From Paenibacillus oryzae (GTDB lineage: Bacteria; Bacillota; Bacilli; Paenibacillales; Paenibacillaceae): DNA of 64,000 nt. The number at the start of each line of letters is the position of its first letter. Within the stretch, counting starts at the first letter, position 1. The stretch spans positions 372,001-436,000 of the forward strand of contig NZ_LYPA01000065.1 in NCBI RefSeq assembly GCF_001675045.1. The letters are read 5' to 3'. The notes under the pieces were generated by a model. It searched no databases. It was not told the DNA's origin and saw nothing but the letters and a program-made list of their open reading frames with translations. Of this stretch, positions 51,726 through 59,482 are shown in pieces. The position numbers and the translations under genes are program-made.

Positions 51726-52811
51726 ATGACCAGAGCTTATAATTTTAATGCAGGACCCGCAGCCATTCCGCTGGAAGTACTGCAGCAAGCCCAGGAGCAA
51801 TTTGTTGACTACCAGGGAGCAGGCATGTCTATTATGGAAATGTCGCATCGCAGCACTTTTTATGAGCAGGTTAATAATGAAACGCAAGATCTGATGCGCG
51901 AGCTGTTCCAAATTCCGGAGAATTATCATGTGCTGCTGCTTCAAGGCGGCGCCAGCACGCAATTTGCGATGCTGCCGATGAATTTGCTGACTCCAGGCAA
52001 GGTTGGCGCTTATGTACAAACCGGCGCATGGGCCGACAAGGCGATCAAAGAGGCCAAGGTGATCGGAGAAATGGCTGTTGCCGCTTCGACGGCGTCCGAC
52101 AGCTTTATGCGCGTGCCGCGCCTTGATGAAATTGTTGTTCCCGAAAATGCGGCTTATCTTCATGTTACATCCAATGAAACAATCGGCGGAACCCAGTTCC
52201 ATGAATTTCCGGATACAGGCAGCGTGCCGCTGATTTCGGATATGTCCAGCGATATTTTGTCCCGTCCCGTTGATATCGGCAAATTCGGCCTGATTTATGC
52301 CGGCGCTCAAAAAAACCTGGGACCTTCCGGTGTAACGGTTGTAATCATTCGCGATGACTTGGCTGCAGACAGCCCTAAGAGCATTCCGGCCATGCTTCGT
52401 TACGACACCCATGCCAAAGCCAAGTCGCTTTATAACACGCCACCGTCCTTCTCCGTGTTTATGATGAAGCTTGTGCTGCAATGGATTAAGGGAAAAGGCG
52501 GGGTTGCCCAGCTGGATCAGCTGAACCGCGACAAAACGGGTCTGATCTACGATGCGATTGACGGCAGCGGCGGCTTCTACAAGGGCTGCGCTCATACCGA
52601 CAGCCGTTCCATTATGAACGTAACGTTCCGGATGGCAAACGAAGAGCTGGAGAAGCTATTTGTGAAGCAATCCGAAGCAGAAGGCTTTGTTGGCTTGAAA
52701 GGCCATCGCGATGTTGGCGGCTTGCGTGCCTCCACCTACAATGCCGTAACCTTGGAAAGCTGTCAGGCGCTTGCGCAATTTATGAAGGAATTCCAGCAGA
52801 AAAACGGATAA
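51726..52811 (+). CDS. serC: Phosphoserine aminotransferase
   Basis: 361-residue PLP enzyme that converts 3-phosphohydroxypyruvate and glutamate to phosphoserine in serine synthesis (and acts in the PLP pathway in some bacteria). N-terminal YNFNAGPAAIPLEVLQQAQ (about 5-23), SHRS near 44, QGGASTQFAMLPMNL (about 75-89), PLP lysine in YAGAQKNLGPSGVT (about 193-206), and the C-terminal substrate motif KGHRDVGGLRASTYNA. The ATG at 51726 gives the usual length; an ATG 15 codons earlier lies before the ribosome site. Confidence 0.96.
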   Translation: MTRAYNFNAGPAAIPLEVLQQAQEQFVDYQGAGMSIMEMSHRSTFYEQVNNETQDLMRELFQIPENYHVLLLQGGASTQFAMLPMNLLTPGKVGAYVQTGAWADKAIKEAKVIGEMAVAASTASDSFMRVPRLDEIVVPENAAYLHVTSNETIGGTQFHEFPDTGSVPLISDMSSDILSRPVDIGKFGLIYAGAQKNLGPSGVTVVIIRDDLAADSPKSIPAMLRYDTHAKAKSLYNTPPSFSVFMMKLVLQWIKGKGGVAQLDQLNRDKTGLIYDAIDGSGGFYKGCAHTDSRSIMNVTFRMANEELEKLFVKQSEAEGFVGLKGHRDVGGLRASTYNAVTLESCQALAQFMKEFQQKNG

Positions 52812-52820
52812 TAGCCATCA

Positions 52821-52866
52821 AAAAAACCGCCCCTCCTCTCTTTTACAGAGCAGGAAGGGGCGGTAT
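52821..52866. terminator. Bidirectional terminator between serC and the orphan regulator
   Basis: CCGCCCCTCCT pairs with AGGAAGGGGCGG; the A7 run on the left is a T run for the minus-strand gene. Confidence 0.85.
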
Positions 52867-52885
52867 TCATTGAAGGGCCGCTTTA

Positions 52886-53611
52886 TCAAGCGCGGAATGC
52901 CTCAAGGGTTTCGGTCCGGCCTGGCACGTTCAGCTTGTAGCCAACGTTGCGGACTGTCATAATATATTCCGGAGTACGGGCGTTTTGCTCGATTTTGTCT
53001 CGCAGATGGCTGATATGCACATCTACGATCCGGGTATCGCCGAGAAAGTGATAATCCCATACGCCATGCAGCAGCTGCTGACGGCTGAGCACCTTCCCTT
53101 TGTGTTTGCAGAGAAATAAAAGCAGTTCGAATTCCTTCGGCGTCAAATCCACGGAATTGCCATCAACCAGCACTTCGCGCTGCTGCTCCAGCACCTGCAT
53201 GCCGCCTATGTCGTATACATTGTCCTCTTGAGCGCCGGGCATGGTCTGAAGCCGGCGGAACAATGCGCCGATCCGCGAGATTAGCTCCTGCGGGCTAAAC
53301 GGCTTGGTCATATAGTCGTCCGCTCCGTTATCGAGGCCTGCAATTTTGTCGCTGATGTCCTGCAGCGCAGTAAGCATGATGATCGGCACTTCGTTTTTCT
53401 GATCCCGCAGCGTGCGGCAGACCTGGATGCCGTTCATTTTGGGCAGCATCAAATCAAGTACAATCAGATCGGGCCGAAACGGCTTGAGCTGGTCAAATAC
53501 CGCTTCTCCGTCGCCCACACATCTGACGTCGTAACCGGCAAGCTTTAAGTTAAACTCAATCAACATGGCGATAGACGGCTCGTCATCTACAACCAGTACC
53601 TTTTTTTTCAT
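52886..53611 (-). CDS. OmpR/PhoB-family response regulator (no adjacent kinase)
   Basis: 241 residues. Receiver with D53 (LIVLDLMLPKMNG) and DDE at 9-11; winged-helix domain from about 130 (VDLTPKEFELLLFLCKHKGKVLSRQQLLHGVWDYHF, core LTPKEFELL). PhoP/PhoB-like overall. Unlike the other two-component genes here, no kinase gene precedes or follows: it ends at a terminator and the upstream gene is divergent. Partner and targets unknown. Purine-rich ribosome site GGAGAGCAGC upstream. Confidence 0.92.
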   Translation of the reverse strand: MKKKVLVVDDEPSIAMLIEFNLKLAGYDVRCVGDGEAVFDQLKPFRPDLIVLDLMLPKMNGIQVCRTLRDQKNEVPIIMLTALQDISDKIAGLDNGADDYMTKPFSPQELISRIGALFRRLQTMPGAQEDNVYDIGGMQVLEQQREVLVDGNSVDLTPKEFELLLFLCKHKGKVLSRQQLLHGVWDYHFLGDTRIVDVHISHLRDKIEQNARTPEYIMTVRNVGYKLNVPGRTETLEAFRA

Positions 53612-53701
53612 CAGCTGCTCTCCTTCGCGCCTTCTTTCTTCCTTATTATGAAGAGATATATTTTGCGCTGGATTAACTGAACGTAAAGGGCGTGTAAAAT
53701 C

Positions 53702-54166
53702 GTGTCATTTCACATTGTGCTGGTGGAGCCGGAAATTCCGGCCAACACGGGCAATATTGCAAGAACCTGCGCGGCTACTGGCACTCACCTGCATTTGGTG
53801 AGGCCGCTTGGCTTTCAAACCGACGACCGGACGCTTAAGCGTGCCGGACTCGATTATTGGCATGCGGTAAACGTTCATTATCATGATTCCTTCGACGAGG
53901 TGCGGGAGCAGTTTTCACAAAACCGCTTTTTCTTTGCCAGCACCCGGGCGAGCAAGGTGTATTCGGAATTTGCATACCAGAATGGCGATTTTTTTGTTTT
54001 TGGCAAAGAAACGAAAGGATTGCCGCAGGAGCTAATTGATGCCAACCTGTCCACCTGTATCCGGATGCCCATGACAGATGCGGTCCGTTCGCTCAACCTT
54101 TCCAATTCCGCAGCAATTGTTTTGTACGAGGCATTTAGGCAAATTTCTTTTGCCGGTTTGAAGTAA
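53702..54166 (+). CDS. trmL: tRNA (cytidine(34)-2'-O)-methyltransferase TrmL
   Basis: 154-residue SPOUT (alpha/beta-knot) methyltransferase that methylates the wobble ribose of tRNA-Leu isoacceptors. Motifs: LVEPEIPANTGNIARTCAATGTHLHLVRPLGF (N-terminal region, core PEIPANTGNIART), FGKETKGLPQELI (motif 2) and IRMPMTDAVRSLNLSNSAAIVLYEAFRQ (motif 3 knot, core VRSLNLSNS). Starts at GTG; the ribosome site AAAGGG is weak. Divergent from the orphan regulator. Bacillus CspR is the same family. Confidence 0.94.
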   Translation: MSFHIVLVEPEIPANTGNIARTCAATGTHLHLVRPLGFQTDDRTLKRAGLDYWHAVNVHYHDSFDEVREQFSQNRFFFASTRASKVYSEFAYQNGDFFVFGKETKGLPQELIDANLSTCIRMPMTDAVRSLNLSNSAAIVLYEAFRQISFAGLK

Positions 54167-54289
54167 TTGTGTGAAAATTACAAATTAATTCGCCGGGAAG
54201 GATTTGTGCATTTTTTGTCGAAAGTATAATATCTCATAAGCAAGGTTTCTCAATTGCTGACAATTCCAGACATAAAAGAGGTGAATGTG

Positions 54290-54538
54290 ATGAAACCGGC
54301 AGGTGTTGTAAGAAAAGTAGACCAGCTTGGACGTATTGTGCTTCCCAAATCTTTGCGCAAACGATATTTGATGAACGAGGGCGACCCCGTTGAAATATTC
54401 GTTCAGGGCGATCACATTATCCTTGAAAGGTACCGTCCCAAATGTGTATTCTGCGGCTCCATGAACGAGGTGCAGGAATTTAAGGAACGTTCCATATGCT
54501 CCGAGTGTATGAGCGAGATGGGCTTTCTGAAGCGTTAG
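54290..54538 (+). CDS. AbrB-family transition-state regulator
   Basis: 82 residues. N-terminal swapped-hairpin DNA-binding domain (GVVRKVDQLGRIVLPKSLRKRYLMNEGDPVEIFV, core RKVDQLGRIVLPK, about 5-38) as in AbrB/Abh/SpoVT, then a short C-terminal part with four cysteines (CVFCGS...CSECMS) that could bind zinc. AbrB represses stationary-phase and sporulation genes during growth. The ATG at 54290 has AGAGGTGA six bases upstream. Two hairpins follow. Confidence 0.9.
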   Translation: MKPAGVVRKVDQLGRIVLPKSLRKRYLMNEGDPVEIFVQGDHIILERYRPKCVFCGSMNEVQEFKERSICSECMSEMGFLKR

Positions 54539-54544
54539 AAGGCC

Positions 54545-54582
54545 GTTCAAAAAATCCGCTTTCCGAATCGGACTTTTTGAAC
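54545..54582. terminator. First hairpin after the AbrB gene
   Basis: GTTCAAAAAATCCG pairs with CGGACTTTTTGAAC (one mismatch). Internal T run; six bases after the stop codon. Confidence 0.6.
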
Positions 54583-54600
54583 ACGATTGTAGAAACAAAA

Positions 54601-54655
54601 CAAAAGAAGCTTCCCGGCTCCAGCATTTGCTGGCCAGGAAGCTTCTTTTGTTTTA
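54601..54655. terminator. Second, stronger terminator after the AbrB gene
   Basis: CAAAAGAAGCTTCC pairs exactly with GGAAGCTTCTTTTG; TTTT follows. Usable by both the AbrB gene and the small minus-strand gene. Confidence 0.85.
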
Positions 54656-54663
54656 AGCCGGTA

Positions 54664-54756
54664 TTACAAGCCGCTTGTTTTGTCGTCATTATAGGAACTG
54701 GTCAAAATCGCGGTAAGGAACAATACTAATACGGTCATCACGATCCAGAAATTCAT
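54664..54756 (-). CDS. 30-residue single-span membrane peptide
   Basis: MNFWIVMTVLVLFLTAIL followed by a short polar tail (TSSYNDDKTSGL). One transmembrane helix, no Cys. GGAGGT lies eleven bases before the ATG (with AAGGA directly upstream), and a terminator lies beyond the stop, so translation is likely. Too short to assign to a family by eye; may be a small regulatory subunit or a stress peptide. Confidence 0.65.
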   Translation of the reverse strand: MNFWIVMTVLVLFLTAILTSSYNDDKTSGL

Positions 54757-54881
54757 TCCTTAGACACCTCCAATGAGCTATGTACATTATACCCAATTGT
54801 GGCGAAAAAGAAAACTTTAAATGTAGCGAACACCTTGATATGATAGTAGGATATATATTGAAAAGGCTTGATGTTCAATGG

Positions 54882-55078
54882 CTATATAAGTTCAACTTAA
54901 AAATCGGCACAAGCAGGGCAGAGTGAGGATGGTTCTGGAGAAGCGAAGCGTTCGCTTGTGTTTCCGGATTTCAACATTTTACTTATAAAATCAGGAAATC
55001 TGGAAACAATTGCGATCGGAAGAGCCTTCCTCACGGCGGCCTGTACCCTCAGCCAACTATTTAGTTGAACTTATATAG
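54882..55078. mobile_element. Dispersed ~200-bp inverted-repeat element (family A), copy 2
   Basis: 197 bp with perfect 16-bp terminal inverted repeats: CTATATAAGTTCAACT (54882-54897) and AGTTGAACTTATATAG (55063-55078). TA dinucleotides at the ends would suit a TA-targeting (Tc1/IS630-like) mobiliser, but this is inference. The interior is related to copy 1 (reverse orientation). Best-preserved copy in the window; no coding capacity. Lies upstream of the aminotransferase gene. Confidence 0.85.
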
Positions 55079-55118
55079 AAGATGGCAAACAGATAAATGA
55101 CGGAGAGGGCGAACACAT

Positions 55119-56315
55119 ATGGAATACCGATTTTCATCCAGAGTTTCACAGCTTACATCGTCCGCGGTTAGAGATATTCTGAAGCTAACGCAAGGCAAGG
55201 ATCTGATATCGTTTGCGGGCGGGCTGCCTGCAGAGGAGCTGTTTCCGGTAGATGCCGTCCGTGAGGCTGCGGATCGCGTTTTCCGTGCGGGTCCCGGCGT
55301 CCTGCAATATGGGCTGACGGAAGGGTATACGCCATTGCGGGAGCAGCTGTGCGAACGGATGAGCAAGAAAGGCATGGCGGTAACGCCGGATGAAATGTTA
55401 ATGACAACCGGCTCACAGCAAGCGATATATCAGCTGGTCGGTGTGCTGACGGAGCCGGGGGATACGGTGCTTGTTGAAATGCCAACTTATTTGTCCAGCC
55501 TTCAGGTATTTGCTCTTCACGGCGTTCAAACGGCGGCTGTGGAAAGCGACGAGGACGGCATGATTCCGGAATATGCAGAAGAAATGATTAAACGCCATAA
55601 GCCTAAACTGCTTTATGCGGTAATGACGTTTGGCAATCCGACGGGGCGCGTATGGAGCGTGGAGCGCCGCAAAGCAATTCTGGATATTTGCCGGAAATAC
55701 GGCGTATTGATTATCGAAGACGATCCTTATGGAGATATTAAGTTTAATCCGGAGGATTCCATTCCTACTCTATTTTCGCTGGAGGGGAAAGCCCAGGACA
55801 GCATTGTTGTTTATACGGGCAGCTTCTCCAAAACCGTTGCACCGGCGCTGCGTACGGGCTGGGCTATGGGCGACAAGCGCATAATGGAGATGGCGGCCAA
55901 AACAAAGCAAGCAGCGGATTTGCATTCCAGCACGCTGGACCAGCAAATATTAAGCCAGCTGCTCCAGTTTTTCGATCTGGATGGGCATATTGCCATGATC
56001 TCCAGAGAATATGGCAACCGAATGCTGGAGATGCACCGCTTACTTGAGCAGGCGGCTTTGCCGGGCGTCAAATGGCAAAAGGCGCGCGGCGGCATGTTTC
56101 TCTGGCTTGAGCTGCCGGATGGACTGGACGCGGAAGCGCTGCTCCGCTGCGCGGTTCAGAAGGGCGTGGCGTTTGTGCCGGGAAGCCCGTTTTATGCGGC
56201 CTCCCCAAAACGGAATACCGCTCGCCTGAACTTTACGCATAACACCGGCGAGCGCACGGCTGCGGGGGTTGCCCGCTTTGCGGAAGCGATCGGGGAGTTC
56301 ACGGCTAGAAGCTGA
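55119..56315 (+). CDS. PLP-dependent aminotransferase, 2-aminoadipate/LysN-like (class I/II)
   Basis: 398 residues, fold type I. Typical MocR-domain-free AAT of the LysN/AroH group: LISFAGGLPAEELFP (residues 29-43), LQYGLTEGYTPLREQL (about 62-77), TTGSQQAIYQLVGVL, NPTGRVWSVERR, IIEDDPYGDIKF (PLP-contacting Asp) and PLP lysine in YTGSFSKTVAPALRTGW (about 231-247). Substrates in this group include 2-aminoadipate, aromatic and branched-chain amino acids; not resolvable here. Its last 11 bases overlap the convergent DUF2161 gene. Confidence 0.9.
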   Translation: MEYRFSSRVSQLTSSAVRDILKLTQGKDLISFAGGLPAEELFPVDAVREAADRVFRAGPGVLQYGLTEGYTPLREQLCERMSKKGMAVTPDEMLMTTGSQQAIYQLVGVLTEPGDTVLVEMPTYLSSLQVFALHGVQTAAVESDEDGMIPEYAEEMIKRHKPKLLYAVMTFGNPTGRVWSVERRKAILDICRKYGVLIIEDDPYGDIKFNPEDSIPTLFSLEGKAQDSIVVYTGSFSKTVAPALRTGWAMGDKRIMEMAAKTKQAADLHSSTLDQQILSQLLQFFDLDGHIAMISREYGNRMLEMHRLLEQAALPGVKWQKARGGMFLWLELPDGLDAEALLRCAVQKGVAFVPGSPFYAASPKRNTARLNFTHNTGERTAAGVARFAEAIGEFTARS

Positions 56316-57045
56316 TCCCTGCAGTCCAATCTCCCAGCACATCGCGATATTCCTTGAGGGCTTCTTCCCCTTGCGGCAGCAGGATGTATTTACCGCGTTC
56401 AACCCGCTGAAACCAGCCGTAGTAATTGGCCCGCAGCATTTGCCCGCTGTTGCTGAGGCCGGTTGCTGCGGCAATCTCTCTGGGGGCGCTGGGACCTCGC
56501 TGCTGAAGCACGTATGCGCACCGGAGGGCTTTCTCGCGATATGCAGTGACCAGCTTGCGCCCGGTGCTGCCGCCGACGTTATAATCGCCGCTGCGCTCCC
56601 GGAATTCTGTAAGTAGTCGGTTGCGCTTGCTGGGACGTTTTCCTCTGACAGGAGGATCGCCGGGCTGGCATAACATGTCGATGACGGGAGCTTTTGTTTT
56701 GAAAAAAGTTACCGTCATAAGACCAAGGCCAAGCATTCGGCAGAGCTCTGCCAAATCGCCGAAGCGCTGGTTGTGTGCGCCGCTTTTTTTGCGGTTGCGC
56801 TCCACAGCCAGCACCACAGTCGCATATAAGCGCATGCGTTCAATCCCTTGCAGCAGCAAGGCGAGATTGAACGTTTTTTTCATTTCAACAATGATGGTTT
56901 CTCCATGCTGGGGATGGATTGCAACAAGGTCGCAATGCATCACCTCGCTTTTTACCTCATAACCCATCCCCTCGTAATATTTTTTGATGGGAGCATATAG
57001 CTCTTCCTCTTTTGCAACAGCCAATTGTTTTGCTCTCCCTTCCAT
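56305..57045 (-). CDS. DUF2161 protein, putative PD-(D/E)XK-type phosphodiesterase
   Basis: 246 residues. The N-terminal half has the nuclease-like core: E at about 14, CDLVAIHPQHGETIIVEMKKT (D-x(~14)-E-x-K, about 38-58), then a basic region and a C-terminal winged-helix-like part (about 165-245, REIAAATGLSNSGQMLRANYYGWFQRVERGKY, opening REIAAATGLSN). Annotated in databases as DUF2161; substrate unknown. Convergent with and overlapping the aminotransferase by 11 bases, and there is no terminator between them. Confidence 0.8.
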   Translation of the reverse strand: MEGRAKQLAVAKEEELYAPIKKYYEGMGYEVKSEVMHCDLVAIHPQHGETIIVEMKKTFNLALLLQGIERMRLYATVVLAVERNRKKSGAHNQRFGDLAELCRMLGLGLMTVTFFKTKAPVIDMLCQPGDPPVRGKRPSKRNRLLTEFRERSGDYNVGGSTGRKLVTAYREKALRCAYVLQQRGPSAPREIAAATGLSNSGQMLRANYYGWFQRVERGKYILLPQGEEALKEYRDVLGDWTAGISF

Positions 57046-57054
57046 TATCCTTAA

Positions 57055-57195
57055 AACAAGGATCAGTGCTTGGCCAGATTCCTAACAATTATTCAGGTAA
57101 GGTTGGAATCGGTCTTTAAAGGCGAACACTGTCGTTTCTCCAGAAGCCCTCTGTCCCTCCGCTGCACTCCGTCTCTCTGTCAAACACTGATTATT
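57055..57195. mobile_element. Degenerate copy 3 of the family A inverted-repeat element
   Basis: The interior of family A can be followed: GGCCAGATTCCTAA, GGTTGGAATCGG, AAAGGCGAACACT, CGTTTCTCCAGAAGCCC, then a CTCCGCTGCA stretch aligns with copy 1 and the complement of copy 2. Terminal repeats are no longer clear. It fills most of the gap between the DUF2161 gene and prkA. Confidence 0.5.
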
Positions 57196-57340
57196 CATTT
57201 ACGCTCTTTTTATTATAGCAGGGGCATCAAAATAGTGGTCAATTTCCGGCCCGAATAAGCATAGGTATTTAATACTTCATTAAAAAGTGCAGGTTCCAAA
57301 CAGAGACAGGGAAAGCGGAAGATGCGGGAGGAGGCACGAC

Positions 57341-59236
57341 ATGGATATTTTTAAACGGATAACGCAATATCAGGCGGAAAGTGAAAGGTTGGCATGGAGC
57401 GGGAGCTTTAAGGAATATATTCAATTGTTAAAAAACGATCCTTCTCCTGCTATGACTGCTCATTCGCGCGTATACGAAATGATGAAGTCGTATGGAATCG
57501 AGGAGAATAACGGCAGGAAGACGTATAAGTTTTTTGAACAGGAAATTTTCGGACTGGATCGTGCGATCGAAAAGCTGGTGGAGGAATATTTCCATTCCTC
57601 GGCCCGGAGACTGGATGTGCGGAAGCGGATACTGCTACTGATGGGTCCTGTCAGCGGAGGTAAATCAACTATAGTAACGATGCTTAAAAAAGGGCTTGAG
57701 AAATTTTCAAGAACAGATCGCGGCGCCATCTATGCGATCAAAGGCTGCCCGATGCATGAGGAGCCGCTGCATCTCATCCCGCATGAGCTGAGGGCGGAAA
57801 TCCAGAGGGAGTTGGATGTGCGCATTGAAGGCAATCTTTGCCCTTCCTGCCAAATGCGGCTTACGACGGAATACGGCGGCAATATCGAAAACGTGCAGGT
57901 GGAAAGAGTGTTTATCTCCGAGGATAACCGCGTGGGCATAGGAACCTTCAGTCCCTCCGATCCCAAATCGCAGGATATCGCCGATCTGACGGGGAGCATC
58001 GACTTTTCCACCATTACGGAGTTTGGCTCTGAATCCGATCCTCGCGCCTATCGCTTCGACGGGGAATTAAACAAGGCGAACCGGGGATTGATGGAGTTTC
58101 AGGAAATGCTCAAATGCGACGAAAAATTTCTGTGGAATTTGCTTTCGCTGACGCAAGAGGGCAACTTCAAAGCAGGCAGATTTGCATTAATCAGCGCCGA
58201 CGAGCTCATCGTAGCCCATACCAATGAATCGGAATATAAGGCTTTTATCAGCAACAAAAAAAATGAGGCGCTCCAATCCCGCATGATCGTAATGCCCATT
58301 CCTTATAACCTCAAGGTGTCCGAGGAGGAGAAGATATACGCCAAGCTGATTTCCCAGAGCGATATGAGGCATGTCCATATTGCTCCGCATGCCCTCAGAG
58401 CCGCGGCTATTTTCTCTATTTTGACCAGATTGAAGGAAACCAAAAAACAAGGTATGGATTTGGTTAAAAAAATGCGGATGTACGACGGCGAAGAGGTGGA
58501 GGGCTTTAAGGAAGCGGATTTGAAAGAAATGCAAAACGAATATATAGAAGAAGGCATGTCCGGCATCGATCCCCGGTATGTCATCAACCGCATATCCAGC
58601 GCGCTAATTAAAGGCGATATGCAGTGCATCAATGCTCTGGATGTGCTTAGGGCGCTCAAGGACGGTCTGGATCAGCATCCCTCCATTACAAAGGATGAGC
58701 GGGAGCGGTATCTGAATTTTATCTCTATTGCCCGCAAGGAATACGATACGCTCGCCAAAAAAGAAATTCAGAAGGCGTTTGTATATTCCTTTGAGGAATC
58801 CGCGCGCACCCTGTTTGAAAATTATCTGGATAATATCGAAGCCTATTGCAACTGGCTCAAAATCAAGGACCCTCTTACGGGAGAGGAGATGGACCCGGAT
58901 GAGCGGCTTATGCGCTCCATCGAGGAGCAAATAGGCATATCCGAAAATGCCAAAAAGGCATTCCGTGAAGAAATTTTGATTCGGATATCCACCTATTCCC
59001 GTAAAAATAAAAAGTTTGATTTTACAAGCCATGAGCGGCTAAGGGAAGCAGTGGAGAAAAAGCTGTTTGCCGATCTTAAAGATATTGTCAAAATTACGAC
59101 GTCCACCAAAACGCCGGATGAAAGCCAGCTTAAGCGAATTAACGAAGTAACCAAGCGATTGATTGATGAACATCTGTATTGCCCGGTCTGTGCCAATGAG
59201 CTTCTAAGATATGTAGGCAGTTTGCTGAACCGGTAG
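57341..59236 (+). CDS. prkA: Serine protein kinase PrkA
   Basis: 631 residues, the same length as B. subtilis PrkA. N-terminal AAA-type domain with P-loop GPVSGGKST (about 103-111) and C-terminal kinase-like domain. In Bacillus it acts in the mother cell and influences sporulation through sigma-K and Hpr; ATPase/protease activity has been proposed besides kinase activity. A CPSC motif (about 171-174) and a late CPVC pair are visible. GGAGGAGG precedes the ATG at 57341; an upstream in-frame start is unsupported. In many genomes it is linked to yhbH and spoVR, which are not here. Confidence 0.95.
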   Translation: MDIFKRITQYQAESERLAWSGSFKEYIQLLKNDPSPAMTAHSRVYEMMKSYGIEENNGRKTYKFFEQEIFGLDRAIEKLVEEYFHSSARRLDVRKRILLLMGPVSGGKSTIVTMLKKGLEKFSRTDRGAIYAIKGCPMHEEPLHLIPHELRAEIQRELDVRIEGNLCPSCQMRLTTEYGGNIENVQVERVFISEDNRVGIGTFSPSDPKSQDIADLTGSIDFSTITEFGSESDPRAYRFDGELNKANRGLMEFQEMLKCDEKFLWNLLSLTQEGNFKAGRFALISADELIVAHTNESEYKAFISNKKNEALQSRMIVMPIPYNLKVSEEEKIYAKLISQSDMRHVHIAPHALRAAAIFSILTRLKETKKQGMDLVKKMRMYDGEEVEGFKEADLKEMQNEYIEEGMSGIDPRYVINRISSALIKGDMQCINALDVLRALKDGLDQHPSITKDERERYLNFISIARKEYDTLAKKEIQKAFVYSFEESARTLFENYLDNIEAYCNWLKIKDPLTGEEMDPDERLMRSIEEQIGISENAKKAFREEILIRISTYSRKNKKFDFTSHERLREAVEKKLFADLKDIVKITTSTKTPDESQLKRINEVTKRLIDEHLYCPVCANELLRYVGSLLNR

Positions 59237-59253
59237 CGGCCATTTCATCCAGC

Positions 59254-59287
59254 AGAGGAACTCGATTGCCGAGTTCCTCTTTTTTGA
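59254..59287 (+). terminator. Rho-independent terminator of prkA
   Basis: AGAGGAACTCG-ATTGC-CGAGTTCCTCT, then TTTTTT. Confidence 0.95.
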
Positions 59288-59298
59288 TGTTAAATAAG

Positions 59299-59327
59299 TT
59301 GACACAAAAATTGGAATCTTGTATGAT
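59299..59327 (+). promoter_or_regulatory. Sigma-A promoter of the ATP-grasp/alpha-E/transglutaminase operon
   Basis: TTGACA (59299-59304), 17 bases, TATGAT (59322-59327), about 150 bases before the first gene. Confidence 0.75.
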
Positions 59328-59482
59328 AATCCTAACAATAGATGAGGTTTTATTGCTTAATGTTAGGTTTTGAAACATTTGAATGACATAATTTGAGCGG
59401 ATATGGAGGGTGAGACAGGCTAAAAGCAGATGTTCACCAGGTTAACCCATCAGGTCATCAGGCCATCAAGAAGGAGGCGGTT

